A program made the translations under genes and the position numbers. The notes below the pieces were generated by a model. That model was given only the letters and a program-made list of their open reading frames with translations, did not search any database and was not told the origin of the DNA. A stretch of DNA of 64,000 nucleotides from Streptomyces antibioticus (GTDB taxonomy: Bacteria > Actinomycetota > Actinomycetes > Streptomycetales > Streptomycetaceae). How positions within the stretch are numbered: the first letter of the stretch is position 1; each line of letters begins with the position of its first letter. The stretch spans positions 717,568-781,567 of the forward strand of contig NZ_KQ948424.1 in NCBI RefSeq assembly GCF_001514065.1, read 5' to 3'. Of this stretch, positions 16,385 through 25,429 are shown piece by piece.

Positions 16385-17596
16385 ATGCCCGCAGATCTCG
16401 CCGTCATCGGACTCGGCCCCTACGGACTGCCCCTCGCCCAGGCGGCCGTGGCCGCCGGCATCCCCACGCTCGGTTACCGCACCGGCCCCGAGGCCGGCTC
16501 GCTCAGCCCCGCCGAACTGCGCCGGATGCTCTCGGGGGGCTTCCGGCCGGCCACCTCGCCCGCCGAGCTCGGCCGGGTGCGTACGGCGGTCATCTGCGCG
16601 CCCACCCCGCGCGGCGCGGACGGCGGCCTCGACCTCACCCAGGTGGAGGCCGCGGCCCGCACCCTCGCCGCGCACCTGCGCCCGCACACCACGGTCATCC
16701 TGGAATCGCCGGTCCCGCCGGGCACCACCGAGAACTTCCTGCGTCGGCTCCTCGAAGAGGGTTCGCGCCTGCGCGCGGGCCGCGACTTCCACCTCGCGTA
16801 CTCGCCCAGCCGGGTCGATCCGGGCAACCGCGACTTCACCCCCGCCAACACCCCCAAGGTGATCGGCGGTCTGACCCCGGCCTGCACCGAGTCCGCGGCC
16901 GCGTTCTACTCACGCCTCACCGACAAGGTGGTACGCGCGCGTGGACCGCGCGAGGCGGAGACGGTCCAGCTCCTGGAGACCAACTTCCGGCACGTCAACA
17001 TCGCCCTCGTCAACGAGATGGCCGTCCTCTGCCACGATCTCGGCGTCGACCTGTGGGACGTGGTCCGCTGCGCGGAGACCAAGCCGTTCGGCTTCCAGAC
17101 CTTCCGCCCCGGCCCCGGCGTCGGAGGCCACTCGGTCCCGCAGGACCTGACGAGCGCCCCCGTCGGCCGCGGCCTGCGCATGGTGGAACTCGCCCAGCAG
17201 GTCAACAGCCAGATGCCGCGCTACGTCGTCCAGCGCGCCGCCACCCTCCTCAACGAGCACGGCAAGTCCGCGCGCGGCGCCCGCGTCCTGCTCCTCGGCG
17301 TGACGTACAAGCCCGACCTCGCCGACCAGCAGGCCACTCCCGCGCGCGAGATCGCGGTACGGCTGATGGAACTCGGCGCCTCGGTCAGCTACCACGACCC
17401 GCACGTCCCCTCCTGGAACGTCCTGGACCGCCCGGTCCCCCGCGCGGACTCCTTCTACGAGGCCGCCGCCGACGCGGACCTCACGATCCTGCTCCAGCAC
17501 CACCGCACGTACGACCTCCAGGGCCTGTCGGTGAAGGCACAGCTCCTGCTGGACACCCGAGGCGCCACCCCGACCGGAGCCGCACACCGCCTCTGA
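16385..17596 (+). CDS. UDP-glucose/GDP-mannose dehydrogenase family protein lacking the catalytic Cys
   Basis: 403 residues with the full three-part fold of nucleotide-sugar 6-dehydrogenases (WecC/Ugd type). The NAD-binding start is AVIGLGPYGLPLA, the next motif is SPVPPGTTE, the central helix is ETNFRHVNIALVNEMA, the active-site loop is KPFGFQTFRPGPGVGGHSVP, and the C-terminal domain carries LLLGVTYKPDLADQ. In active family members the loop reads GGHCxP and the cysteine forms the thiohemiacetal; here it is GGHSVP (Ser). The usual YSPERxDPGN is YSPSRVDPGN, so a Glu is also lost. It may do only the first (alcohol to aldehyde) step, or act on another substrate. No sugar operon surrounds it. Confidence 0.85.
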   Translation: MPADLAVIGLGPYGLPLAQAAVAAGIPTLGYRTGPEAGSLSPAELRRMLSGGFRPATSPAELGRVRTAVICAPTPRGADGGLDLTQVEAAARTLAAHLRPHTTVILESPVPPGTTENFLRRLLEEGSRLRAGRDFHLAYSPSRVDPGNRDFTPANTPKVIGGLTPACTESAAAFYSRLTDKVVRARGPREAETVQLLETNFRHVNIALVNEMAVLCHDLGVDLWDVVRCAETKPFGFQTFRPGPGVGGHSVPQDLTSAPVGRGLRMVELAQQVNSQMPRYVVQRAATLLNEHGKSARGARVLLLGVTYKPDLADQQATPAREIAVRLMELGASVSYHDPHVPSWNVLDRPVPRADSFYEAAADADLTILLQHHRTYDLQGLSVKAQLLLDTRGATPTGAAHRL

Positions 17597-17754
17597 GGCG
17601 GAAGCGGACGCTCAGGGGCCCCGAAAACGGCTGGTGAACGCGGTCGGTGTGCCTGCTACTCTTCGGCGACCCGCCTCCCCGGCGGGCCTCGTCGCACAGT
17701 CGTGCGCACACCCCACACCGCTCGTTCAGCCAGTCCCATGGGGGGATCTCTGTC

Positions 17755-18243
17755 ATGACCCAGCCAACCCCACCGCAGCAGCCCACCGACGACAGCCCGT
17801 TCGCCCAGGCGCCCGCCCCGGTACCGCCGCCCGCCCAGGCCCAGGGCAACATCGCCCTCGGCGTGCTCGCCGCCGTCGTCGTGGCCCTGGTCACCGCGTT
17901 CGTCTACGGCGCCATCCTCAAGTCGACCGAGTACGAGATCGGCTACGTCGCGGTCGGCGTCGGCTTCGCGGTCGGCTACGTCGCCGGCAAGGTGGGCGGC
18001 GCGAACCCCGCCCTGCCGATCGTCAGCGCCGTCCTGTCCGTGGGCGCGGTCTACGCCGGCCAGATCCTCGGCATCGCCATGATCGGCGCCGACGAGTCCG
18101 GCATGAACATCGGCACCATCCTCACCGACCACTTCAGTCTGGTGACGGACGTCTGGAGCGAGGAGGCCGACATCCTGACCTTCGTCTTCCTGGCCGTCGG
18201 CGCCGCCGCCGCGTTCTCGGGCGCGAAGAAGGCCGTGGCCTGA
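17755..18243 (+). CDS. Small four-helix membrane protein, function unknown
   Basis: 162 residues. A Pro/Gln-rich cytoplasmic leader (about 1-35) is followed by four hydrophobic segments: IALGVLAAVVVALVTAFVYG, YVAVGVGFAVGYVAGKVGG, PIVSAVLSVGAVYAGQILG and LTFVFLAVGAAAAF. No catalytic motif is recognisable. ATG 17755 is chosen for the GGGGGGAT ribosome site 7 bp upstream; the frame is open further but without a site. It is followed after 2 bp by another small membrane protein, so the pair is probably translated together. Confidence 0.8.
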   Translation: MTQPTPPQQPTDDSPFAQAPAPVPPPAQAQGNIALGVLAAVVVALVTAFVYGAILKSTEYEIGYVAVGVGFAVGYVAGKVGGANPALPIVSAVLSVGAVYAGQILGIAMIGADESGMNIGTILTDHFSLVTDVWSEEADILTFVFLAVGAAAAFSGAKKAVA

Positions 18244-18245
18244 AC

Positions 18246-18509
18246 ATGGTGCCGGTATCGGTGGTTCTAGGGCTGCTCGGTCTCGCGGGCGCCGTATGGG
18301 GTGGCCGCTTGGCGTTCAACGTGCGCGGAGCCGCCGATGCCTGGGCGGAGCGAGCCAGGATCAACACCGAGCTGAATGGCGCCGCCTCAGGCGACTTCAG
18401 CCGACTCGACACCGTGTGGACGGCTCGCGACTACCGCGTGCGGGGCGCCCGCAACCTCGTCGGCAGCCTGATCATCCTGCTGATCGCCTTCCTGGAAGCC
18501 TGGCTCTGA
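18246..18509 (+). CDS. Small membrane protein, function unknown
   Basis: 87 residues: an N-terminal helix (VSVVLGLLGLAGAVWGGRLAF), a charged middle with WAERARINTEL and DTVWTARDYRVRG, and a C-terminal helix (LVGSLIILLIAFLEAWL). The middle probably lies in the cytoplasm as a hairpin. ATG is 2 bp after the previous stop, indicating coupling with it. A strong hairpin terminator follows. No family was recognised. Confidence 0.75.
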   Translation: MVPVSVVLGLLGLAGAVWGGRLAFNVRGAADAWAERARINTELNGAASGDFSRLDTVWTARDYRVRGARNLVGSLIILLIAFLEAWL

Positions 18510-18529
18510 GCACCCGTCGCACACGCACG

Positions 18530-18564
18530 AAGGGCCCGCCCACCTCCCCGGTGGACGGGCCCTT
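18530..18564. terminator. Bidirectional terminator between convergent genes
   Basis: A 14-bp stem with one mismatch, AAGGGCCCGCCCAC and GTGGACGGGCCCTT, around a 7-base loop. It lies between the small membrane-protein pair and the convergent guaB3. There are A residues upstream but little U-tract, as usual in Streptomyces. Confidence 0.85.
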
Positions 18565-18578
18565 CCACGTCATGGCGT

Positions 18579-19703
18579 CTACCGCTTGTGCTGCGAGTCC
18601 GCGACCGTCACCTCGACGCGCTGGAACTCCTTGAGCTCGCTGTAGCCGGTCGTGGCCATGGCCCGCTTCAGCGCGCCGAAGAAGTTCATGGAGCCGTCCG
18701 GGATGTGCGAGGGGCCGGTCAGGACCTCCTCGATGGTGCCGACGGTGCCGAGGTCCACCTTCTTGCCGCGCGGCAGCTCCTCGTTCACCGCCTCCATGCC
18801 CCAGTGGTGGCCGCGGCCCGGCGCGTCCGTGGCGCGGGCCAGCGGGGAGCCCATCATCACGGCGTCCGCGCCGCAGGCGATGGCCTTGGGGAGGTCGCCC
18901 GACCAGCCCACACCACCGTCGGCGATCACATGCACGTACCGGCCGCCGGACTCGTCCATGTAGTCGCGGCGGGCCGCCGCCACGTCCGCCACCGCGGTCG
19001 CCATCGGGACCTGGATGCCCAGCACGTTGCGCGTGGTGTGCGCCGCGCCGCCGCCGAAGCCGACCAGGACGCCCGCGGCACCGGTGCGCATCAGGTGCAG
19101 GGCCGCGGTGTAGGTGGCGCAGCCGCCGACGATCACCGGGACGTCGAGCTCGTAGATGAACTGCTTCAGGTTCAGCGGCTCGTGCGAACCGGAGACGTGC
19201 TCCGCGGAGACCGTCGTACCGCGGATGACGAAGATGTCCACGCCCGCGTCGACCACGGCCTTGGAGAACTGCGCCGTGCGCTGCGGGGAGAGCGCGGCCG
19301 CCGTGACCACGCCGGAGTCGCGCACCTCCTTGATGCGCGCGCCGATCAGCTCCTCCTTGATGGGGGCGGAGTAGATCTCCTGAAGGCGGCGGGTGGCCGT
19401 CTCCGCGTCGAGCTCGGCGATCTCGTCGAGCAGCGGCTGCGGGTCCTCGTACCGCGTCCACAGGCCTTCGAGGTTCAGCACGCCGAGGCCGCCGAGCTCG
19501 CCGATGCGGATCGCGGTGGCCGGGGAGACGACCGAGTCCATGGGGGCGGCCAGGAACGGCAGCTCGAAGCGGTAGGCGTCGATCTGCCAGGCGATCGAGA
19601 CCTCCTTCGGGTCGCGCGTACGACGACTCGGGACGACGGCGATGTCGTCGAAGGCGTACGCCCGGCGGCCGCGCTTGCCGCGCCCGATCTCGATCTCAGT
19701 CAC
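18579..19703 (-). CDS. guaB3: IMP dehydrogenase/GMP reductase-family protein GuaB3
   Basis: A 374-residue TIM-barrel of the IMPDH/GMPR family without the CBS (Bateman) insert. It starts EIEIGRGKRGRRAYAFDDIA and keeps SGGRYVHVIADGGVGWSGDL and the MGSPLA phosphate-binding region. The catalytic loop, GSICTTR in true IMPDH, reads GAAHTTR here, so the catalytic Cys is replaced by His. Actinobacterial GuaB3 is known as a separate clade with unclear reaction. GTG at 19703 is preferred, with AAAGG 8 bp upstream. It follows guaB on the same strand after a terminator hairpin, so it is probably expressed at least partly on its own. Confidence 0.88.
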   Translation of the reverse strand: MTEIEIGRGKRGRRAYAFDDIAVVPSRRTRDPKEVSIAWQIDAYRFELPFLAAPMDSVVSPATAIRIGELGGLGVLNLEGLWTRYEDPQPLLDEIAELDAETATRRLQEIYSAPIKEELIGARIKEVRDSGVVTAAALSPQRTAQFSKAVVDAGVDIFVIRGTTVSAEHVSGSHEPLNLKQFIYELDVPVIVGGCATYTAALHLMRTGAAGVLVGFGGGAAHTTRNVLGIQVPMATAVADVAAARRDYMDESGGRYVHVIADGGVGWSGDLPKAIACGADAVMMGSPLARATDAPGRGHHWGMEAVNEELPRGKKVDLGTVGTIEEVLTGPSHIPDGSMNFFGALKRAMATTGYSELKEFQRVEVTVADSQHKR

Positions 19704-19761
19704 GTGTGTGGCCTTTCCCTGATGCGTTGCAGCGCCTTCCAGTATCCCCGACGCATACGAC

Positions 19762-19796
19762 AAGGGCGGCCCCGGATGCTCCGGAACCGCCCTCGT
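19762..19796 (-). terminator. Terminator downstream of guaB
   Basis: Near-perfect stem AAGGGCGGCCCCGGA and TCCGGAACCGCCCT around the 3-base loop TGC, located between the guaB stop (19809) and the guaB3 start. In the minus direction it would end or attenuate guaB transcripts before guaB3. Confidence 0.8.
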
Positions 19797-19808
19797 GAGG
19801 CCTGGCGA

Positions 19809-21440
<1,632 letters not shown>

Positions 21441-21465
21441 TCACGGAAGCCACAAACAGCGGGCC

Positions 21466-22131
21466 CTACTGCTCGGCCAGCGCCCGCAGCCTGCTCAGCG
21501 CACGGTGCTGTGCCACGCGCACGGCGCCGGGTGACATTCCCAACATCTGTCCCGTCTCCTCCGCCGTCAGCCCCACCGCGATCCGCAGCAGCAACAGCTC
21601 CCGCTGGTTCTCGGGGAGGTTGGCCAGCAGCTTCTTGGCCCATTCGGCGTCACTGCTGAGCAGCGCCCGCTCCTCGGGCCCGAGCGAGTCGTCGGGCCGC
21701 TCCGGCATCTCGTCCGAGGGCACCGCCGTAGAGCCGGGACCCCGCATCGCGGCCCGCTGGAGGTCGGCGACCTTGTGGGCGGCGATGGCGAACACGAAGG
21801 CCTCGAAGGGCCGGCCGGTGTCCCGATAACGCGGCAGCGCGAGCAGCACCGCGACACAGACCTCCTGCGCGAGGTCCTCCACGAAATGACGCGCGTCACC
21901 GGGGAGCCGGGACAACCGCGTACGGCAATAGCGCAGCGCCAGTGGGTGGACATGGGCGAGCAGGTCGTGAGTCGCCTGCTCATCCCCGTCGACGGCGCGA
22001 TGGACAAGCCCACCGATCACCGTCGTCTCGTCCTCGCGCATCGGTCCATGGTGCCTTGCGGCCGATTCATCCGTGGCACCGCGTCCGATGTTGTGCACCG
22101 AAGCGTTATGAGCAGGTGCGCCGGAACTCAT
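21466..22131 (-). CDS. sigD: SigD-like RNA polymerase sigma factor
   Basis: An ECF-type sigma factor of about 221 residues. Region 2 includes [38 protein letters not shown] and [15 protein letters not shown]. Region 4 is [20 protein letters not shown] followed by [16 protein letters not shown]. The pattern closely resembles mycobacterial SigD, the basis for the symbol. The start is uncertain: ATG 22131 has GGGGAGGGCGCAGGAG before it, while ATG 22041 would still leave an intact sigma factor and a GTG at 22182 is also open. No anti-sigma gene is adjacent. It lies between guaB and bldM, as in S. coelicolor from memory. Confidence 0.88.
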   Translation of the reverse strand: MSSGAPAHNASVHNIGRGATDESAARHHGPMREDETTVIGGLVHRAVDGDEQATHDLLAHVHPLALRYCRTRLSRLPGDARHFVEDLAQEVCVAVLLALPRYRDTGRPFEAFVFAIAAHKVADLQRAAMRGPGSTAVPSDEMPERPDDSLGPEERALLSSDAEWAKKLLANLPENQRELLLLRIAVGLTAEETGQMLGMSPGAVRVAQHRALSRLRALAEQ

Positions 22132-22230
22132 CTCCTGCGCCCTCCCCTTCCGCTCGACCGACTCGTCCCCGAGAGACTCCACACCTCAAGGATGCGGCAT
22201 CGGCGCCGAAACAAGCACCGGCACGATTAC

Positions 22231-22309
22231 CCGCGCCCCCAAAGGGGCGCGGGGCGGGACATTGTGCGGCTCCGCCGCGTGGGCGCGACCAGCCACGAAC
22301 GACCTGCAC
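22231..22309. repeat. Streptomyces-type GGGGCGCGGGG intergenic repeat, long form
   Basis: Begins with a perfect 9-bp stem, CCGCGCCCC-CAAA-GGGGCGCGG (22231-22252). A small TGCGGCTCCGCCGCG hairpin and then GCGCGACCAGCCACGAA follow. The block lies between bldM (ends 22337) and the sigma gene. The ends match the copy at 58166-58210. Such blocks recur between genes across Streptomyces genomes, to my recollection; here the first stem may also terminate bldM transcripts. Confidence 0.75.
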
Positions 22310-22336
22310 AGGGCAACGGCCAACCGGACCGAGCTC

Positions 22337-22948
22337 TCAGCGAACCAGACCCCAGCGGAACCCAAGCGCCACCGCGTGCGCCCGGTCGGACGCACCCAGC
22401 TTCTTGAACAGTCGCCGAGCATGCGTCTTCACGGTGTCCTCCGACAGGAACAGCTCCCGCCCGATCTCCGCGTTGGACCGCCCGTGGCTCATCCCTTCGA
22501 GCACCTGGATCTCACGCGCGGTGAGCGTGGGCGCCGCCCCCATCTCGGCGGACCGCAGCCGCCGCGGGGCCAGTCGCCACGTGGGGTCGGCCAGCGCCTG
22601 CGTCACCGTGGCCCTCAACTCGGCCCGGGAGGCGTCCTTGTGGAGGTAGCCCCGCGCCCCGGCGGCGACCGCCAGGGCCACGCCGTCCAGGTCCTCCGCG
22701 ACGGTGAGCATGATGATGCGCGCACCGGGGTCGGCGGACAGCAGCCGCCGTACGGTCTCGACGCCGCCCAGTCCGGGCATGCGTACGTCCATCAGGATCA
22801 GGTCCGAGCGGTCGGCGCCCCAGCGGCGGAGGACTTCCTCGCCGTTGGCCGCGGTCGTCACGCGCTCGACGCCGGGCACGGTCGCGACCGCGCGGCGGAG
22901 CGCCTCTCGGGCAAGCGGGGAGTCGTCGCAGACGAGGACGGATGTCAT
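22337..22948 (-). CDS. bldM: Developmental response regulator BldM
   Basis: A 203-residue NarL/FixJ-type response regulator needed for aerial hyphae and spore formation; it binds DNA as a homodimer or with WhiI. The receiver domain (1-120) has SVLVCDDS, LILMDVRMPG and GYLHKDAS. The LuxR-type helix-turn-helix is at the C-terminus (LTAREIQVLEGMSHGRSNAE, then LSEDTVKTHARRLFKKLG). BldM is known as an atypical, probably phosphorylation-independent regulator. ATG 22948 has GGAGGG 6 bp upstream. Divergent from whiD, with a sigma-BldN-type promoter in the shared intergenic region. Confidence 0.97.
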   Translation of the reverse strand: MTSVLVCDDSPLAREALRRAVATVPGVERVTTAANGEEVLRRWGADRSDLILMDVRMPGLGGVETVRRLLSADPGARIIMLTVAEDLDGVALAVAAGARGYLHKDASRAELRATVTQALADPTWRLAPRRLRSAEMGAAPTLTAREIQVLEGMSHGRSNAEIGRELFLSEDTVKTHARRLFKKLGASDRAHAVALGFRWGLVR

Positions 22949-23329
22949 GGCCGCCCTCCGCAGCTGATGCACGTCACCTTGAGCCTCCAGGCTGGTACGA
23001 AATGTCACCTGTGCGGTCGACCGTCCCGGACGCCTGCCCGAGCACTTGTTGCTTCAACCGCCTCCGCACTCTCAACGACGGTCACTCGAAAGAGTTACGG
23101 GGCTATGCGCCGTCTTCGGCACTCTACGTGAGGGTGCGGACACGGTGCAGACATGCGCGACGGACCCACAACGTTTCATCACAACCGGTGCCCCATTCGG
23201 CCCTATTTCTTCCCATTTACTGGTGTCTGAGGCTAGATTCGCAATGAGTCATATTTTCATCTCCTTAGATCGTAGATGTACGGTCGTGGACACCGTATCC
23301 GCCACAGAACGGCTACAAGGGGTCACGCA
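22949..23329. promoter_or_regulatory. bldM-whiD divergent regulatory region
   Basis: 381 bases between two developmental genes read apart. The bldM-proximal half holds the sigma-BldN-like promoter listed separately. The whiD-proximal part (about 23200-23290) is markedly AT-rich, with TCATATTTTCATCTCCTTAG, and carries a GACAC pentamer at 23289-23293, the core recognised by WhiA in the literature. I could not assign the whiD -10/-35. No ORF is supported here. Confidence 0.6.
23072..23099 (-). promoter_or_regulatory. Putative sigma-BldN promoter of bldM
   Basis: On the minus strand, CGTAAC (23099-23094), a 16-bp spacer and CGTTGA (23077-23072). This equals the sigma-BldN consensus CGTAAC-N16-CGTTGA as I remember it, and bldM is a known sigma-BldN target. 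Transcription would begin near 23065, giving a leader of roughly 115 bases before the bldM ATG. Confidence 0.8.
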
Positions 23330-23662
23330 ATGGCAGATTTCTCCCGCCTTCCCGGACCGAACGCGGACCTGTGGGACTGGCAGCTCCTCGCTGCCTGCCG
23401 CGGGGTCGACAGTTCGCTCTTCTTCCATCCGGAGGGAGAGCGCGGTGCGGCGCGGAGTGCTCGTGAGAACTCGGCCAAGGAGGTCTGCATGAGATGCCCG
23501 GTGCGCGCGCAGTGCGCGGCGCACGCGCTGGCGGTGCGAGAGCCGTACGGCGTGTGGGGCGGGCTGACCGAGGACGAGCGCGAGGAGCTCATGGGCCGGG
23601 CGCGCAACCGCCTGGTGACGGCGTCGTCGTCGAGTGGCGGGCACGCCGCCTCGAACAATTGA
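23330..23662 (+). CDS. whiD: WhiB-family [4Fe-4S] regulator WhiD
   Basis: A 110-residue Wbl protein needed for late sporulation. The four cluster ligands are at C23, C53, C56 and C62 (AACRG; EVCMRCPVRAQC). The G[V/I]WGG turn (YGVWGGLT) and a basic C-terminal DNA-binding tail (GRARNR) follow. Wbl proteins act with the principal sigma factor. ATG 23330 has AAGGGG 7 bp upstream and gives the C23 spacing expected for WhiD. Divergent from bldM, an arrangement I recall from S. coelicolor, which supports WhiD over other Wbl members. Confidence 0.93.
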   Translation: MADFSRLPGPNADLWDWQLLAACRGVDSSLFFHPEGERGAARSARENSAKEVCMRCPVRAQCAAHALAVREPYGVWGGLTEDEREELMGRARNRLVTASSSSGGHAASNN

Positions 23663-23676
23663 AGGAACGTTTCTCC

Positions 23677-23704
23677 AAAATGGGCACGCGCACGCGTGCC
23701 CATT
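23677..23704. terminator. Bidirectional terminator whiD / lysR
   Basis: Perfect 12-bp inverted repeat AAATGGGCACGC-GCAC-GCGTGCCCATTT immediately after the whiD stop and just before the end of the convergent LysR gene. Flanking A and T residues make it a good intrinsic terminator in both directions. Confidence 0.88.
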
Positions 23705-23716
23705 TCTCTGTCCGGA

Positions 23717-24622
23717 CTACTGCTTGCGCCCCGCCGCCCGCTCCAACTGGTCCAGCGTCGCCGCCACGGCCGGCACCTGGGCCAGGTCGGGCAGGGTCAG
23801 CGCGACGATCTCCCGGCGCACGGCCGGTTCCAGGGTGACCGTACGCGCACCCCGCGGCCGTACCGACTCGATGGCGAGCTGCGGCAGGACGGCGACGCCC
23901 AGGCCCGCCCCGACCAGGCCCACCACCGCCGGATAGTCGTCGGTCGCGAAGTCGATGCGGGGCGTGAAGCCGGCGCCCTCGCACACCTCCACCAACTGGC
24001 CGCGGCAGCGCGGGCATCCGGCGATCCAGGGCTCGCGCGCGAGTTCCCCGATGGCGACTGACCCGGCCCGCGCGAGCCGGTGCCGCTCGGGTACCAGGGC
24101 GACGAGCCGGTCCCGCAGCAGGGGCCGTACGACGAGGTCGTCCCACTCGTCACCGCCGCCCGCGGCGCCCGCGTACCGGAAGGCGAGCGCGACGTCGCAG
24201 TCGCCCTCCCGCAACATCTCGACGGACTGCGGCGGTTCGGCCTCCTCCAGGGAGACGCGGGTGCCGGGGTGCGCGGCGCGCAGGGCGGCGAGGGCGGTGG
24301 GGACGAGGGTGGAGCTGCCGCTGGGGAAGGAGACCAGCCGCACCCGGCCCGCGCGCAGACCGGCGATGGCGGCGACCTCCTCCTCGGCGGCGGTGAGCCC
24401 GGCGATGATTCCGGCGGCGTGCCGGACGAGCGCCTCTCCCGCCTGGGTCAGCCGCATCTCGCGGCCGCTGCGGATGAGCAGCGGGGTGCCCACGGATGCC
24501 TCCAGCGCCTTCATCTGCTGGCTGACGGCGGGCTGGGTGCAGCCCAGCTCACGACCGGCGGCCGAGAAGGAGCCGGTGGCGGCGACGGCACGGAGAACGC
24601 GCAGGTGGCGGGCTTCGATCAC
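23717..24622 (-). CDS. LysR-family transcriptional regulator
   Basis: 301 residues. An N-terminal winged helix-turn-helix (HLRVLRAVAATGSFSAAGRE, then CTQPAVSQQMKALE) is followed by a periplasmic-binding-like effector domain (about 90-295). The effector domain has VRLVSFPSGSSTL, EEAEPPQSVEML and DYPAVVGLVGAGLGVAVLPQ. Such proteins usually control a divergent neighbour; here that is the MOSC gene 80 bp away, the best guess for its target. A Cys-containing segment (AGCPRCRGQLVEVCE) in the effector domain is unusual and might sense redox or metal. GTG start. Confidence 0.92.
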   Translation of the reverse strand: MIEARHLRVLRAVAATGSFSAAGRELGCTQPAVSQQMKALEASVGTPLLIRSGREMRLTQAGEALVRHAAGIIAGLTAAEEEVAAIAGLRAGRVRLVSFPSGSSTLVPTALAALRAAHPGTRVSLEEAEPPQSVEMLREGDCDVALAFRYAGAAGGGDEWDDLVVRPLLRDRLVALVPERHRLARAGSVAIGELAREPWIAGCPRCRGQLVEVCEGAGFTPRIDFATDDYPAVVGLVGAGLGVAVLPQLAIESVRPRGARTVTLEPAVRREIVALTLPDLAQVPAVAATLDQLERAAGRKQ

Positions 24623-24702
24623 CCTTCGAGGATAAGCCAGGCTTTGATACGACGCCGAATAATGCGTAGCGGCTTTGACGGCGGCCGCCTACCGTGCCGT
24701 CC

Positions 24703-25380
24703 ATGAAGCTTCTGTCGGTGAATCTGGGCCGGGCCAAGGCCGTGTCGTACACGGACAACCCGGAGGGGCTGACCGGGATCGACAAGCAGCCGGTGGCGGG
24801 GCCGGTGCGGGTGGCGGCGCCCGGGCCGAAGGGGGTCGGCGGGAGCGGGCTCGCCGGCGACGACGTGTGCACGCGGCGGCATCACGGCGGGGACGACCAG
24901 GCGGTGTACGCCGTCGCGCGCGAGGACCTGGACGACTGGGAGCGGGAGCTCGGGCGGACGTTGGCCAACGGGGCCTTCGGGGAGAACATCACCACCCTCG
25001 GCCTGGACGTGTCCGGGGCGCTGATCGGTGAGCGCTGGCGGATCGGGCCCGAGGTGGTCCTGGAGATCACCAGTGCGCGGATTCCGTGCGCGACCTTCCA
25101 GGGCCACGTGGGTGAGCAGCGGTGGGTGAAGCGGTTCACCGCCAAGGGGGCACCGGGGGCGTATCTGCGGGTGATAGAGCCGGGCGAGTTCCGGGCCGGG
25201 GACCCGGTCGAGATCGTGCACCGGCCCGACCACGACGTGACGGTCGCGCTGGCCTTCCGGGCGACGACCACCGAGCGGGCCCTGCTGCGCCGGATGCTCG
25301 CCGCGGGGGACGCGCTGCATCCGGAGGTGCTCCGGTCGGCGCGCGAGTATGTGGAGAAGTACGGGATGTCCGACGCCTGA
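24703..25380 (+). CDS. MOSC-domain protein (YiiM-like)
   Basis: 225 residues. MOSC domains bind molybdenum cofactor or sulfurated intermediates; the conserved cysteine is in SARIPCATFQGH. GDDVCTRRHHGGDDQAVYA and GAFGENITT are typical of the YiiM group, as is the C-terminal three-helix domain (TTERALLRRML). YiiM-type enzymes reduce N-hydroxylated bases such as 6-hydroxylaminopurine in E. coli; the same role here is inference. ATG 24703 starts the family motif MKLLSVNLG; a GTG three codons upstream is possible. Divergent from the LysR gene, which may control it. Confidence 0.88.
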   Translation: MKLLSVNLGRAKAVSYTDNPEGLTGIDKQPVAGPVRVAAPGPKGVGGSGLAGDDVCTRRHHGGDDQAVYAVAREDLDDWERELGRTLANGAFGENITTLGLDVSGALIGERWRIGPEVVLEITSARIPCATFQGHVGEQRWVKRFTAKGAPGAYLRVIEPGEFRAGDPVEIVHRPDHDVTVALAFRATTTERALLRRMLAAGDALHPEVLRSAREYVEKYGMSDA

Positions 25381-25429
25381 CGGCCGTCGGACGCCGGACG
25401 CTGTCGGTCCGGGTCACTAACCTTGCGCC

